Source of the DNA: Bacteroidaceae bacterium
GTDB taxonomy: Bacteria; Bacteroidota; Bacteroidia; Bacteroidales; Bacteroidaceae
Assembly: GCA_017547385.1 (NCBI GenBank)
Contig: JAFYPU010000005.1
Span: 1 to 64,000 of the forward strand
Direction of reading: 5' to 3'
DNA: 64,000 bases
A program made the translations under genes and the position numbers. Below are positions 1-9,081 of this stretch, piece after piece (position 1 is the first letter of the stretch; each line of letters starts with the position of its first letter). Under the pieces are notes generated by a model, which did no database searches, was not told the origin of the DNA, and saw nothing but the letters and a program-made list of their open reading frames with translations.

Positions 1-678
1 AATCTCTTGCTTCAATTTCTCATTCCAAACCATCTTACCACCGCTTGACTTGTAAGGTTTTCCCTCCTCATTCGGGAAGTCAAACTGAACAAACCAGTAA
101 TCGTAGAGCTGCTTTGCCATCGCCTCTAAATTATCATTTATCGCACGATTAAGGGCTATCTTTTGGTCTATCGATGAAAAGATATCACCAATTCGTTCCT
201 GCTCAGCCAAAGGTATTAGTGGTACAGGAAAGTTATTCAACGCATCAACGGAGAGAGCATATCTTTGCCCACTTCCTGATGCGTTATTTGCAAAATATGT
301 TCTCGCATAATCGGTGTGCAGCAAGGCATTAAGATATTTCCCGCTTAATTTTTTAGGATTGAGCGTGATAAGTGCATTGTGATATCCTAGAATGACATTA
401 TCGAAATCATCGGCGATGTATGTCGCAATACCAATATCAAAGCGAGTCTCGCTATCTTTTGTTAGAGCGACTTGCCCTCGTTTGAGTCTGAATCGTTCTA
501 TCTCATTTGTACGAGCTGTTGCCTCCATAAATTTCTGCTCCATATCCGATGTGATAGCCCAGTTATAGTACACATCTACGAAATTACACAGCTTTACAGG
601 TCTCTCGCCATCTTTTATTTTCTTATCAACACCACTAATTCCTACAGTGGCTATTTCTCCTAATTTATATTTCTTCAT
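1..678 (-). CDS. hsdS: Type I restriction-modification specificity subunit HsdS (3' part off window)
   Basis: The minus strand is open from an ATG at 678 to the window edge, giving 226 codons without a stop. The protein begins MKKYKLGEIA, and the first ~150 residues read as one target-recognition domain. They are followed by the typical conserved helical region (IPLAEQERIGDIFSSIDQKI, then NLEAMAKQLYDYWFVQFDF), which spaces the two recognition domains. HsdS gives the HsdM/HsdR complex its DNA sequence specificity. The second recognition domain must lie left of the window. The gene starts 9 bases after the stop of the Abi-C gene, so it is the last visible gene of the R-M operon. Whether it is intact, or is one of several shuffling hsdS copies, cannot be seen here. 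Confidence 0.93.
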   Translation of the reverse strand, partial: MKKYKLGEIATVGISGVDKKIKDGERPVKLCNFVDVYYNWAITSDMEQKFMEATARTNEIERFRLKRGQVALTKDSETRFDIGIATYIADDFDNVILGYHNALITLNPKKLSGKYLNALLHTDYARTYFANNASGSGQRYALSVDALNNFPVPLIPLAEQERIGDIFSSIDQKIALNRAINDNLEAMAKQLYDYWFVQFDFPNEEGKPYKSSGGKMVWNEKLKQEI

Positions 679-687
679 CTTTTATTC

Positions 688-1464
688 TTAAAAAGGTAAA
701 TCATCAATATCCTCTATAACCGGTTTGACTATTTGCGGAAATCTCAACTTATAAAAATTCAATAGAAATAGTCCGACGGTTGAAACTGCATTTACAATGA
801 AGTAGGCATATAATGGCTCTGTGAGGACATAGTTAGAATCCATTTTGCCATGAAAAATAGTTTTGTCACTTCTCAAATCATCAATAGCTTTGCATGCATT
901 CAACAGAGAACTTGAAATAGTTTTTATTTCATTAGGCATTTCCGAATCGGTTGTCAACTTAAATGCTTTGCAAATACTTTTTATCAAATTTGAGAGAGTA
1001 TCTTTTTCATTCCATTCCACATCAATCCTATCATCCTTTAGAATTTCTTTAATGATACTCTCCAATGCAGAGTTTGCCAAACCAACAGCCAAACTTGGAT
1101 CTTCCTCTACATTTTTAAAGGCTTTCTCAAAAGTTTGACTTGCCGTCTCGTAACTTGATTTCAGCTCATTTTTGAATACAGGAATACTTGGTATGTAATC
1201 AGGAGTTTCCACTCCCAGATCTATTGCTATTTTCAAAAGAGTTTCTCCGTCAATATGGTGCAATGTTTTCTTAACATCAAGTTTCTTTCTCTCTTCATCT
1301 TTATAAAAGAAGTAGAAATTTTCATTATCACCATAACAATCATAAACGATGTGCCACTTATCTAAATAATTGGCAACATCTTCGTAACTCTTGTAAAATT
1401 CAAATAAGCGGTCATTAATATTCTGAACAATGCTCATTTGATATCGCGGTGAGATTTCCTTCAT
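688..1464 (-). CDS. Abortive-infection (Abi-C domain) protein inside the R-M operon
   Basis: 258 residues. The C-terminal half (about 110-235) has the pattern of the Abi_C family: a helix with SLAVGLANSALESIIKEIL, a spaced leucine-rich helix (TLSNLIKSICKAF) and a segment ending in a D/H-containing turn (DLRSDKTIFHGK). The N-terminal ~100 residues are not recognised. Family knowledge: Abi_C domains occur in small proteins linked to phage exclusion, but their biochemistry is mostly unknown. The gene sits between the 120-residue unknown gene and hsdS, 36 and 9 bases away, so it is almost certainly co-transcribed with the R-M genes. The defence role is inferred from family and position. Confidence 0.72.
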   Translation of the reverse strand: MKEISPRYQMSIVQNINDRLFEFYKSYEDVANYLDKWHIVYDCYGDNENFYFFYKDEERKKLDVKKTLHHIDGETLLKIAIDLGVETPDYIPSIPVFKNELKSSYETASQTFEKAFKNVEEDPSLAVGLANSALESIIKEILKDDRIDVEWNEKDTLSNLIKSICKAFKLTTDSEMPNEIKTISSSLLNACKAIDDLRSDKTIFHGKMDSNYVLTEPLYAYFIVNAVSTVGLFLLNFYKLRFPQIVKPVIEDIDDLPF

Positions 1465-1500
1465 TACAACCTATTATTAATGGATCATTTTATTAATGGA

Positions 1501-1863
1501 TCAGTCTTCATACAGTTCTTTATCCTCCTCAAGAAAATATTCGTATTTTGTACCCTTTAGGCTCTCTCTATCGTACTCTTTACGGTACTCCATAATATAG
1601 AATCCCACCACTTCAGGGTATGTGTATAGATAGGTGCGGCATACTTTCTTAAAAAGCACAAGTATTTTCTCATTTCCTACAAAATCAAACATCCAGGTTA
1701 GAAGATTGTCAACCTCATCTTCTGTAGCCTTTCTGTTGCAAATATCATTAACCAATGGTGTGTATTCAATCACAGCACGCTCCTGAATACCCGCCATAGT
1801 TTCGACTAGCTTAGAAATCTTTTCTTCTAAACTTTTTTTATTTTGCTTATCTATAGTGGTCAT
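1501..1863 (-). CDS. Small unknown acidic protein in the R-M operon
   Basis: 120 residues and no recognised domain. The first ~40 residues are a charged helix (KKSLEEKISKLVETMAG), and the C-terminus is strongly acidic (EEDKELYED). There is no signal peptide or membrane segment, so it should be cytosolic. It lies between fic and the Abi-C gene. The 113-base spacer before it carries nested palindromes (1891-1957), so it may head a separately controlled sub-operon with the Abi-C gene and hsdS. It could be a regulator, or an inhibitor or partner of Fic or Abi-C; nothing in the sequence decides this. Confidence 0.6.
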   Translation of the reverse strand: MTTIDKQNKKSLEEKISKLVETMAGIQERAVIEYTPLVNDICNRKATEDEVDNLLTWMFDFVGNEKILVLFKKVCRTYLYTYPEVVGFYIMEYRKEYDRESLKGTKYEYFLEEDKELYED

Positions 1864-1890
1864 TTTGCAGGTTCTTGGAATCTCCTTTTC

Positions 1891-1957
1891 TTTACCGATC
1901 CTACTTTTTCGGTAAAAGAAATGCTTTTTTCTTTACCAATTTATTCTGATCGGTAAA
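1891..1957. promoter_or_regulatory. Nested palindromic operator-like sites between fic and the small ORF
   Basis: Four half-sites of the form TTTACCGATC occur: direct at 1891-1900, inverted CGGTAAA at 1910-1916, direct TTTACC at 1932-1937, inverted GATCGGTAAA at 1948-1957. The outer pair forms a perfect 10-base inverted repeat and the inner pair a second one. They lie just upstream of the 120-residue gene on the minus strand. This is the layout of an operator for a dimeric regulator. The regulator is unknown; the Fic protein (C-terminal winged-helix region) and the XRE protein of the same operon are candidates. Confidence 0.5.
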
Positions 1958-1976
1958 AAGAATCTATTTTATTTGT

Positions 1977-3074
1977 TTACTCCCTTCTACCTTGGAACGC
2001 ATTCTGCAAAAGATTAAACAGTTGAGTATTTATATAATAATTATCCCTTCCTATTCGTATCTTTTGCAAAAACGGATTTTGACATTCACACAATTGATTG
2101 AGATACGAAATTGCTGTCGGTTTGCTGATATTCAATTCCTTTCTTACAAATTCTATTTTAGTATATGGGTGACGGAATAAGTTATTTATTAAATCCTGAG
2201 AATATATTTTAGGAAGTTCTTCACGAATGCGATGTTTATATTGCATCATGAGAGTTTTAATCTGCTCTACCAACCAAGTTGTGTTTTGAGACGTTTCTTC
2301 AATACCTTTAAGCATAAAAAGCACCCACTCTTCCCAATTGTTTTTATCACGTACTTCTTGCAATAAACGATAATACGTACCCTTGTTGTGTGTGATATAA
2401 CGGCTCATATACAAAACAGGAAGATCAAGTAAGTCGTGCAATACAAGATATAAAATATTGATAATTCGCCCGGTTCTACCATTTCCATCAGAGAAAGGGT
2501 GGATACTCTCAAACTGATGATGAATTATTGCCATTTTAACTAATGGATCTATATCACACAATTCATTGTCATTGATAAACTGTTCCAGGTTAGTCATATG
2601 AGAAACAATTTCCTCATATGTTTGAGGTGGTTCGTATACAATCTCTTGCGTAAGTTCATTCTTCAAAGTTGTTCCTGGAGTTTGTCTGAACCATGCGGTA
2701 TTGTTTTTTATCGCTTGGTAAATTTTAACGATTGTCCTACAAGTTAATAAGTCATTTTTCTTAACTTGATTATACCCCAAAAACAACGCTGCATTATAAT
2801 TCTCCACCTCCTTTGCTGCAGCAGATGTAAACATTGAAGGGGAAACTTGAGCCTTATACAACTCATCGTGAGTCGTAATAATGCTTTCTATTTCTGACGA
2901 GTCTTTAGATTCTTGTAATGCCAATGTATTGATTAATATAGAGGCATTAGGCATTGATTTAATAGCCCCTTTTAATTCTGCCAATCTACGATGCGCTGCT
3001 GCAACTTGTTTTAGCACAGCCTTTGTCTCCACTTCAAATGATAATGGTAATGTAGGTATGATATAATTTCCCAT
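1977..3074 (-). CDS. Fic family AMP-transferase with C-terminal winged helix
   Basis: 365 residues, the usual length for class II Fic proteins with a Fic_N domain. The core motif HPFSDGNGRTGR is intact at about residue 190, with the catalytic His. An N-terminal SSEIES (about 57-62) matches the auto-inhibitory (S/T)xxxE(G/N) helix except for the last position. The last ~90 residues look like a winged helix (ISKPTAISYLNQL). Fic enzymes transfer AMP from ATP to Ser/Thr/Tyr hydroxyls of target proteins. The gene begins 20 bases after hsdM, in the place where some Bacteroidetes type I R-M loci carry accessory genes. Target unknown; a toxin-like or surveillance role beside R-M is inferred. Confidence 0.92.
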   Translation of the reverse strand: MGNYIIPTLPLSFEVETKAVLKQVAAAHRRLAELKGAIKSMPNASILINTLALQESKDSSEIESIITTHDELYKAQVSPSMFTSAAAKEVENYNAALFLGYNQVKKNDLLTCRTIVKIYQAIKNNTAWFRQTPGTTLKNELTQEIVYEPPQTYEEIVSHMTNLEQFINDNELCDIDPLVKMAIIHHQFESIHPFSDGNGRTGRIINILYLVLHDLLDLPVLYMSRYITHNKGTYYRLLQEVRDKNNWEEWVLFMLKGIEETSQNTTWLVEQIKTLMMQYKHRIREELPKIYSQDLINNLFRHPYTKIEFVRKELNISKPTAISYLNQLCECQNPFLQKIRIGRDNYYINTQLFNLLQNAFQGRRE

Positions 3075-3093
3075 TTCTTAAATCTTTGCTATT

Positions 3094-4734
3094 TTAGTTA
3101 AACTTCAAGCTGCCCAATTGCTTCATTATCTCAGCCTCCAAGCGATGACTTTCTTCAAATTGTTGAGTGAGAATCTGCTTGTAACCTGTCATTCTCTGGT
3201 TGAACTCTTCCTCTGTTATATCTACATAGTCAATCTTGATATCAAAGTATTGACCGGCAGAAAGAGAATAGCCTTTCTCCTTTATCTCATCGTAGGTTAC
3301 AGCAACAGAGAAATCATCAACAGCTTCTTTATTCAAGAATGTAGTAACGATTCGTTCTATTTCATCATTGCTGAGGCGCACTTTTTTAAGTCCGTTGGCA
3401 TCTTTGTATTCCTCGCCTAATTTACTTGCATCAATCAGGATAACTTTGTCAGCAGATGCTGATTTATCAAAGAAAAGAACACTTACATTTGTACCGGTAT
3501 TGGCAAAAACGTTACTTGGCATAGACACACAACCGTACACAATCTTATCCTCTACAATCTTTTGTAGGATATTCTTTTCAATGCCACTCTTTGCTGTGAT
3601 AAATCCTGTTGGAATGACGATAGCACCTTTACCAGTCTTCTTTAATGAATTGATAACGTGCTGTATGAAACAAGTATAAATAGCCATTGATTCCTTTTTC
3701 TTTGCAGGAACATTAGGCACTCCTGCCCAGAAACGAGCCGGCATAGCTGCTATCTTCTCTCTTGTATCCGAAAAATCCATTTTGAAAGGAGGATTACTTA
3801 CCACAAAATCAAACTGTCGAAGTTGTTGGTTATCGTCGCTCTTGTGATACGGCACCACCAATGTGTCGCCCTGAATGGCATGATCTAATGATGATACAAG
3901 CCCATTGAGGAGCAGATTTAATTTCAGCATTTTGTTGGAACGCTGTGATATGTCTTGTGCAAAGATGGTACACTTATCCTCTCCAATCTGATGGCTCAAT
4001 GCCATGAGCAATGTTCCGGTTCCTGCTGATGGGTCGTAACACTCAATGCTATGCAGGTCTGTATTATCACCAACAAGTAAACGGGCCATAATGGTTGCAA
4101 TAGCATGTGGAGTGTAATATTCGGCATACTTACCGCCACCTGCAGTATTGTAGTCCTTAATTAGATATTCAAAGATATTTGAGAAAAAATCGTAATTCTC
4201 CACAAAAGCCTCTTCAAATGAGAAGTTTGCTAGTTTATCAACCAACGCACGTGCAAACGGTGCACGCTGAGCACTATCAGTAACAAACTGTGTCAGTGGC
4301 TCAAACAAAGGGATCTTAGTGTTTGCCGTAGTCTGTGTTGAGAATATGTCAGCATTTTGTTCTGCAATATCCGTCATTGTAGAGTCGAATATCGTATCAA
4401 AATCACCCTTACCTTGCTGGTTCCAAAGATTGGAGATCAGATGATATGGTTCAAGCATAGGTACATCAGGGGAAATAGCACTTTGTAAAAGCATACGATC
4501 AGTGTCGGAAAGTTCAGCATATGCTGTTTCCCATTTCTCTGCATCACGAACTTTCTTCGCAATATCACTCTTGGCGTTCTTTATTTCATAACCAAACTTG
4601 TCATTGAGGAACTTGTATAAGAATACCTGTGTAATAATCTTATACTCGTTACCGTCGTTACCCATTCCATAAGCTTGACAAGTGCTTTTGAGAGCATCAA
4701 TGAGCTGTAAAGTCTTTTCTTTTATATTTGACAT
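3094..4734 (-). CDS. hsdM: Type I R-M DNA methyltransferase subunit HsdM
   Basis: 546 residues, full length. An N-terminal HsdM helical domain (about 5-150) is followed by an N6-adenine methyltransferase domain. The SAM-binding motif DPSAGTGTLL lies near residue 235 and the catalytic motif NPPF near 313 (DFVVSNPPFKMDF). It methylates adenine in the site chosen by HsdS and forms the M2S core of the restriction complex. Five bases separate it from hsdR upstream. The frame is intact and all key motifs are present, so the modification activity is probably functional. Confidence 0.97.
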   Translation of the reverse strand: MSNIKEKTLQLIDALKSTCQAYGMGNDGNEYKIITQVFLYKFLNDKFGYEIKNAKSDIAKKVRDAEKWETAYAELSDTDRMLLQSAISPDVPMLEPYHLISNLWNQQGKGDFDTIFDSTMTDIAEQNADIFSTQTTANTKIPLFEPLTQFVTDSAQRAPFARALVDKLANFSFEEAFVENYDFFSNIFEYLIKDYNTAGGGKYAEYYTPHAIATIMARLLVGDNTDLHSIECYDPSAGTGTLLMALSHQIGEDKCTIFAQDISQRSNKMLKLNLLLNGLVSSLDHAIQGDTLVVPYHKSDDNQQLRQFDFVVSNPPFKMDFSDTREKIAAMPARFWAGVPNVPAKKKESMAIYTCFIQHVINSLKKTGKGAIVIPTGFITAKSGIEKNILQKIVEDKIVYGCVSMPSNVFANTGTNVSVLFFDKSASADKVILIDASKLGEEYKDANGLKKVRLSNDEIERIVTTFLNKEAVDDFSVAVTYDEIKEKGYSLSAGQYFDIKIDYVDITEEEFNQRMTGYKQILTQQFEESHRLEAEIMKQLGSLKFN

Positions 4735-4739
4735 ATTCT

Positions 4740-7700
4740 TTATGATATTGCGTATGTTGCGTTATACTGGTTAATATACTGTTGTGATATCCTTGATTGT
4801 ATGAACTTGTAATCTTCCATATCAGGCTTTATTTGTGGGAACTGATACAAACACCCTGCAATAAGACTCATTACTGTTCGACTAAAATAAGCATCCCTTT
4901 TTAGGATGTCATTTCTGTCGTATACTTTTGAATCAATATCGTCTTTTATGATATTAAGTATTACCATAATCTCATCATCAAAGAATGAGAACATAGGTTG
5001 CTTACCTTGTTCTTTTCGCTCTTGGTTAACTTCGCGAATACGTTTGTGAACTCGTGCAAATTTGGCATCCCCTTTATATTTCTTTATCAATGCATTGTTG
5101 CGTTTTTGTAGGTCTTGTAAACGCTGTATAATATCATCAAGAGCTTTAGCTTCTTCATTAAATTGTGCAACGGAATCTGGCACAAATCCATGTTCCTGGA
5201 ATCGCTTTATGAATGCATCATGCAACGAAATGAATTCAGGATCTTCCTGATCAAAGTTCTGTGTAAACGATGATATGGCCCGTTGCCATTTTTCTTTTAA
5301 CTCATTGCCGCCACCCAAAATTTTCATTTCTTCAGAGCCAATTTTAGAAAAATTGAATTCAATATCCATCATCGCCTCGTTGATAAGTATTTTAGTTTCC
5401 GCACTTGAACCAAAGGCTTCTTTTTGATTGATAATATCAATTCTATGCTGCACCTCCGAAAGGAGTTCTGGCAATTTGGTTATTTCCAGCTTTGCAAACT
5501 TTTCTCTCATATCATCATCACCAAATGTACGGACAATATTTGCCATGTTTTTAGCAGCTGCCAGTGCATGCTTCAAATCAAGTAGTACAGATTTAGCCTC
5601 TTCTGTCGATATTTCAGAAGAAAACTCTTCGGCATTATTGTATGAGTAATCAAATAGTGTTTGACGTATTTGCTTCATCTGCTCGAGAATCACCTCTTTA
5701 TCCTCTATTACCTGAGTAAATGTATCTGTCGAGTTTCCTTCTCCTGTTTCATCAACATCGTTAAAGCGGTTCAGCTCTTTTAGATATGCCTCATTTGTTT
5801 CTTGGAAATTGCGCTTAATATCGGCAAAGTCTATTAAGAAACCATATCGCATATCTTTGTACGGACGATTTACACGTGTAATCGCTTGAAGCAGATTATG
5901 GTCTTTCAATTTTCTACCAAAATACAAACGTTTCAAGCGTGGGGCATCAAAGCCTGTAAGCAACATGTTGAATACAATCAGAATATCAATTGTCATATTC
6001 TTCTTGAAATCCTTCACTACTTGCTTACGAGTTTCCTTATCATCCGTATCATGTAGAATGATGCCTGCTTTTAGTGGACGAAGCTTGCTTTGGTATGTAA
6101 CCACAGGGGCTGCAGCAAGCATTGTTCCATCAGGTAATCTGAACATTTGAGGCTTAGGTTGATGCTTCTCCCATTCTTCCTGGAACACTTCGTAAAGTCT
6201 GCGAGCTTGCTCACTGGTTTCGCATATCACCATTCCACCCAATGTTTCATCACCTTGTATTTTTCTGAATTCTCTAAGGTCGGAACTGATATATTGCGCT
6301 AATTCATTGACGTAGTTAGGGTGTTCAATGATTTCAGACTTTCGGATATCCTTTTTCTGCACCAATGTGTCTAACTTGTCGTAAACATCCGATAATTTTT
6401 CCTTGTATGAGGTCTCAATATCCTCTCTGATAATCTTCAAGGTATAACCGTCTGCAATGGACTTATCATAATAATATGTATGAAGATAATCTCCAAACAC
6501 TTTGCATGAAGCACGTTCTTCTTTCAGCAATGGAGTACCTGTAAGGGCAATTTTAATAGCATCGGTATCGGCTTCAAATAAATTTGCAAGGAAACAACCG
6601 CCTGGCTTGTAACCACGGTGTGCCTCGTCCATAATAAACACACGTTGCAGATTAGTCGCATAATCGTTGATGCGTACCTTTTCTTTATCTTCTGCAAAGC
6701 GTTGTATGTTTACAACCGTAATTTCAGCTTGTCCACTAACTCCTTGCTGTGCCTGATTATTGCGGAATTGCTCCATTAACTCAGCTCTTGAATTAGCCGT
6801 GGATACAACAAGCCCACGTGCTTCAAATTCTTGCGTTGCTTGTTCCAGCAAATCAAGGCGGTCAACAATAAAATAGAACTTGGCTACTTTATTCTGCTTT
6901 GCAAAATAATCATTGAGCATATAGGTCAGATGATAAGACAAAGCTGTCTTTCCACTACCTTGAGTGTGCCATACAACGCCAGATGTTATACCTTCGGACA
7001 ATTTCTGTCGAATTGCCAATGATGCGAACAACTGTTGATAACGCATGATGTGCTTCTGGTCGGTAGACTCAATCTTACCATCCACCTCACGCTCCATTCT
7101 TACATATGCTATACCATATTTTAATATGTACAAGAAACGTTCTGGCGAACACATTGATGTCAATATTCTATTCGTTGGAGTATTGAAATCCAGATTTGTC
7201 TGATATTCGGGGCTTGTGTGAATAACCTGACAGTTATAATCACTCAATACTTTCTTTTCCTCGGCAGGGTTAATATCCTTATATATATAATCCCGATGGA
7301 ATGGAGCAATCTTTTGTTGGCTGATATTATCCTCTCTGAAACAATTGAAAGGAGCATACGAACGTGCGCCAGTACAATAGAATGCACCCTGAATAGGAAC
7401 AATACCACCTAATGCATCATACTCCATATTGTTGGAGAATATCATCAGCTGCGTAATGTTGATAAATCTGCGGAACTTCTTATTGGGGAAACGTTCACGA
7501 TTCATTCGTGAACTTTCCGCAACCATACCGCCATGATTATTTGGTTTCTTTACCTCCACAAAACAAAGAGGTAGACCATTCACGAATAAAGTTATATCAG
7601 GGCGAAATTCATCTTGCCCATTCTTGCATGTAAATTCGGCTGTAAAATGAAAGACATTGTTTTTGATATTTTCAAAATCGATTAGTTTTACAGGAGAAAC

Positions 7701-7970
7701 TGATTTGAGACGATTGTAGAAACCACGTCCTAAATCATCATCGTTCAATTCCTTCTTTATATCCTTGAACACTTGTAGATACTCACCCTCATGACCAGGA
7801 TTCAATTTCTTGAACTGTTCTTCAAACACCTGCAAAAGTATATTTGTGTCACCATCATAGATAGTGCCATTCATATCCTCATTGAGTTTCCCGAAGTATG
7901 AATACCCAATTCTAGTCAGATGAACCATTGCTGGCATCTGTACTCGTGTTGCTTCTGAAAATTGTTTCAT
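4740..7970 (-). CDS. hsdR: Type I R-M restriction subunit HsdR
   Basis: 1076 residues. An N-terminal PD-(D/E)XK-type nuclease region contains PDITLFVNGLPLCFVEVKK (about 125-143). It is followed by an SF2 helicase-translocase: Walker A HTQGSGKT near 337, DEAH near 448, TGTPL after it and a second RecA lobe (TGFDAPRLKRLYF, QAITRVNRPYKD). A long helical C-terminal region should dock on HsdM/HsdS. HsdR translocates DNA using ATP and cuts unmodified DNA away from the site. It overlaps the GIY-YIG gene by 4 bases (7967-7970), showing translational coupling. Intact. Confidence 0.97.
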   Translation of the reverse strand: MKQFSEATRVQMPAMVHLTRIGYSYFGKLNEDMNGTIYDGDTNILLQVFEEQFKKLNPGHEGEYLQVFKDIKKELNDDDLGRGFYNRLKSVSPVKLIDFENIKNNVFHFTAEFTCKNGQDEFRPDITLFVNGLPLCFVEVKKPNNHGGMVAESSRMNRERFPNKKFRRFINITQLMIFSNNMEYDALGGIVPIQGAFYCTGARSYAPFNCFREDNISQQKIAPFHRDYIYKDINPAEEKKVLSDYNCQVIHTSPEYQTNLDFNTPTNRILTSMCSPERFLYILKYGIAYVRMEREVDGKIESTDQKHIMRYQQLFASLAIRQKLSEGITSGVVWHTQGSGKTALSYHLTYMLNDYFAKQNKVAKFYFIVDRLDLLEQATQEFEARGLVVSTANSRAELMEQFRNNQAQQGVSGQAEITVVNIQRFAEDKEKVRINDYATNLQRVFIMDEAHRGYKPGGCFLANLFEADTDAIKIALTGTPLLKEERASCKVFGDYLHTYYYDKSIADGYTLKIIREDIETSYKEKLSDVYDKLDTLVQKKDIRKSEIIEHPNYVNELAQYISSDLREFRKIQGDETLGGMVICETSEQARRLYEVFQEEWEKHQPKPQMFRLPDGTMLAAAPVVTYQSKLRPLKAGIILHDTDDKETRKQVVKDFKKNMTIDILIVFNMLLTGFDAPRLKRLYFGRKLKDHNLLQAITRVNRPYKDMRYGFLIDFADIKRNFQETNEAYLKELNRFNDVDETGEGNSTDTFTQVIEDKEVILEQMKQIRQTLFDYSYNNAEEFSSEISTEEAKSVLLDLKHALAAAKNMANIVRTFGDDDMREKFAKLEITKLPELLSEVQHRIDIINQKEAFGSSAETKILINEAMMDIEFNFSKIGSEEMKILGGGNELKEKWQRAISSFTQNFDQEDPEFISLHDAFIKRFQEHGFVPDSVAQFNEEAKALDDIIQRLQDLQKRNNALIKKYKGDAKFARVHKRIREVNQERKEQGKQPMFSFFDDEIMVILNIIKDDIDSKVYDRNDILKRDAYFSRTVMSLIAGCLYQFPQIKPDMEDYKFIQSRISQQYINQYNATYAIS

Positions 7971-8428
7971 ATTCTATTCTCTTTCACATAGCATTCAAAA
8001 GATCTTGCACCATTACCTACAGGCATCGAACCAAATTTATCATAAAACATTCCAATCAACCTAGACTCGAGATTTTTTGATTCTTGCCTCCCCTTACATA
8101 AGTAATAATAGACTTGAGCCCCGTGATATTTCATGTAGTTATATCTATCAAAACGCCACCATTCGTCATTTAAGTCGTTTATTGCACTTCGAAGATGTTG
8201 TTGATGTTCTTTTAATCTGCGTCTAATAGCATTTGCCTTTCCAATATATATAATCTTTGATTCCCCTTTTGGGTATATGAATTTGGTCTTAGGTGATGCG
8301 ATAATATAAACGCCGTCTTTTGTTGAGACGTTAGTTAAATCTGCTTCTTCAAGATTCAGTATTTCTCCATCTATTCCCTGAATGGGTCTAAACGCTTTGG
8401 CTTTGATAAATAACAAATCTCTTTTCAT
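7967..8428 (-). CDS. GIY-YIG domain protein preceding hsdR
   Basis: 153 residues. The GIY-YIG hallmark is seen as GVYIIAS (about 38-44), then KIIYIGKANAIRRRLKEH (about 60-77), with the conserved Arg in the helix. A later NLESRLIGMFY supplies the conserved acidic residue and N of this nuclease fold. The first tyrosine motif is VY rather than IY. Family members are metal-dependent DNA nucleases. It overlaps both the XRE gene (4 bases) and hsdR (4 bases), so its expression is tied to restriction. It may be an auxiliary nuclease of the R-M locus; this role is inferred. Confidence 0.8.
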   Translation of the reverse strand: MKRDLLFIKAKAFRPIQGIDGEILNLEEADLTNVSTKDGVYIIASPKTKFIYPKGESKIIYIGKANAIRRRLKEHQQHLRSAINDLNDEWWRFDRYNYMKYHGAQVYYYLCKGRQESKNLESRLIGMFYDKFGSMPVGNGARSFECYVKENRI

Positions 8429-8652
8429 ACCCCTTGCGACAATGGATATTTTTTATACTCTCTAACGATTAACTCTTTTATATTAACCCCAAGCAAATCT
8501 AAAATTTTAAGCAAGCTATTAAGGTCGGGGTACGATGAGTTTGTACACCATTTTGAAATGGTAGATGAATTGCCCACTAATTGTTCGTTCAGACATTTAT
8601 TGGTACATCTCTTCTCTACAATTACTACTTTTATACAGTTGATATCTTCCAT
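8425..8652 (-). CDS. XRE-family helix-turn-helix regulator heading the R-M operon
   Basis: 75 residues with an HTH_3 fold: LNEQLVGNSSTISKWCTNSS, then PDLNSLLKILDLLGVNIKELI, which is typical of short XRE regulators in Bacteroidetes. It is the first gene of the minus-strand operon and overlaps the GIY-YIG gene by 4 bases. This arrangement matches controller (C) proteins that delay or balance restriction. It probably binds near its own promoter, where a -7-like box lies at 8671-8678. Autoregulation is inferred from family and position. Confidence 0.88.
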   Translation of the reverse strand: MEDINCIKVVIVEKRCTNKCLNEQLVGNSSTISKWCTNSSYPDLNSLLKILDLLGVNIKELIVREYKKYPLSQGV

Positions 8653-8670
8653 ATCAGTAACAGTTTATCG

Positions 8671-8678
8671 CAAAAATA
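8671..8678 (-). promoter_or_regulatory. Probable -7 box of the R-M operon promoter
   Basis: On the minus strand this reads TATTTTTG, an exact fit to the Bacteroidetes -7 consensus TAnnTTTG, 18 bases before the XRE start codon. No convincing -33 TTTG is visible at the expected spacing. Confidence 0.45.
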
Positions 8679-9004
8679 GTGATTTTGTTCCATGTAACAC
8701 AGAATATGAAGGATGATTTGGCTATAAACAATGATTACCATTCTCTTTCCTTGGGAGGCCTTTTCAGGCTTTGACTCAGATGTTCAAACTGCATCTGTCA
8801 GAACTTCATACACGTTGTTCGTCTTCCTATTTTTATTGCCCTACCGCCATTTTCCTTTGTAATAATCTGTAAGACAACGGATTGCTTTACGGCGTCAACT
8901 ATGACAGTAAAAAAACTGCTGCCATCTTCTGTTTTTCGGATTATTGAGATTAAAATCCGAAGTAAAGGCACTTGAAAGATGCATGCGCAAGTTTCTGAAA
9001 GCAT
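8679..9004. other. Spacer between R-M island and dsbD, no gene recognised
   Basis: About 330 bases with no supported gene. A reading frame at 8798-9061 on the minus strand has no family resemblance and runs through the dsbD terminator. A small palindrome (CAGATG at 8780, inverted at 8795) is present. The AT-rich to GC-rich change falls here, so this stretch probably holds the right boundary of the R-M island, but I see no terminal repeat. Confidence 0.4.
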
Positions 9005-9043
9005 AAAAAAACTGCCGACTTCCCTTGCGGAAAATCGGCAGTT
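9005..9043 (-). terminator. Intrinsic terminator of dsbD
   Basis: Arms AACTGCCGA (9010-9018) and TCGGCAGTT (9035-9043) form a 9-bp stem. On the minus strand it is followed by a run of T residues (A-run 9005-9010 on the plus strand). It lies 39 bases after the dsbD stop. Confidence 0.85.
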
Positions 9044-9081
9044 GCCAATGTCTGTTATCAAGGTGCTGGGAGCACTTGTGT

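Noticed and set aside
8798-9061. 87-residue frame between the R-M operon and dsbD
   Set aside because: It overlaps the dsbD terminator hairpin and has no domain pattern; a decayed gene remnant is possible but cannot be supported.
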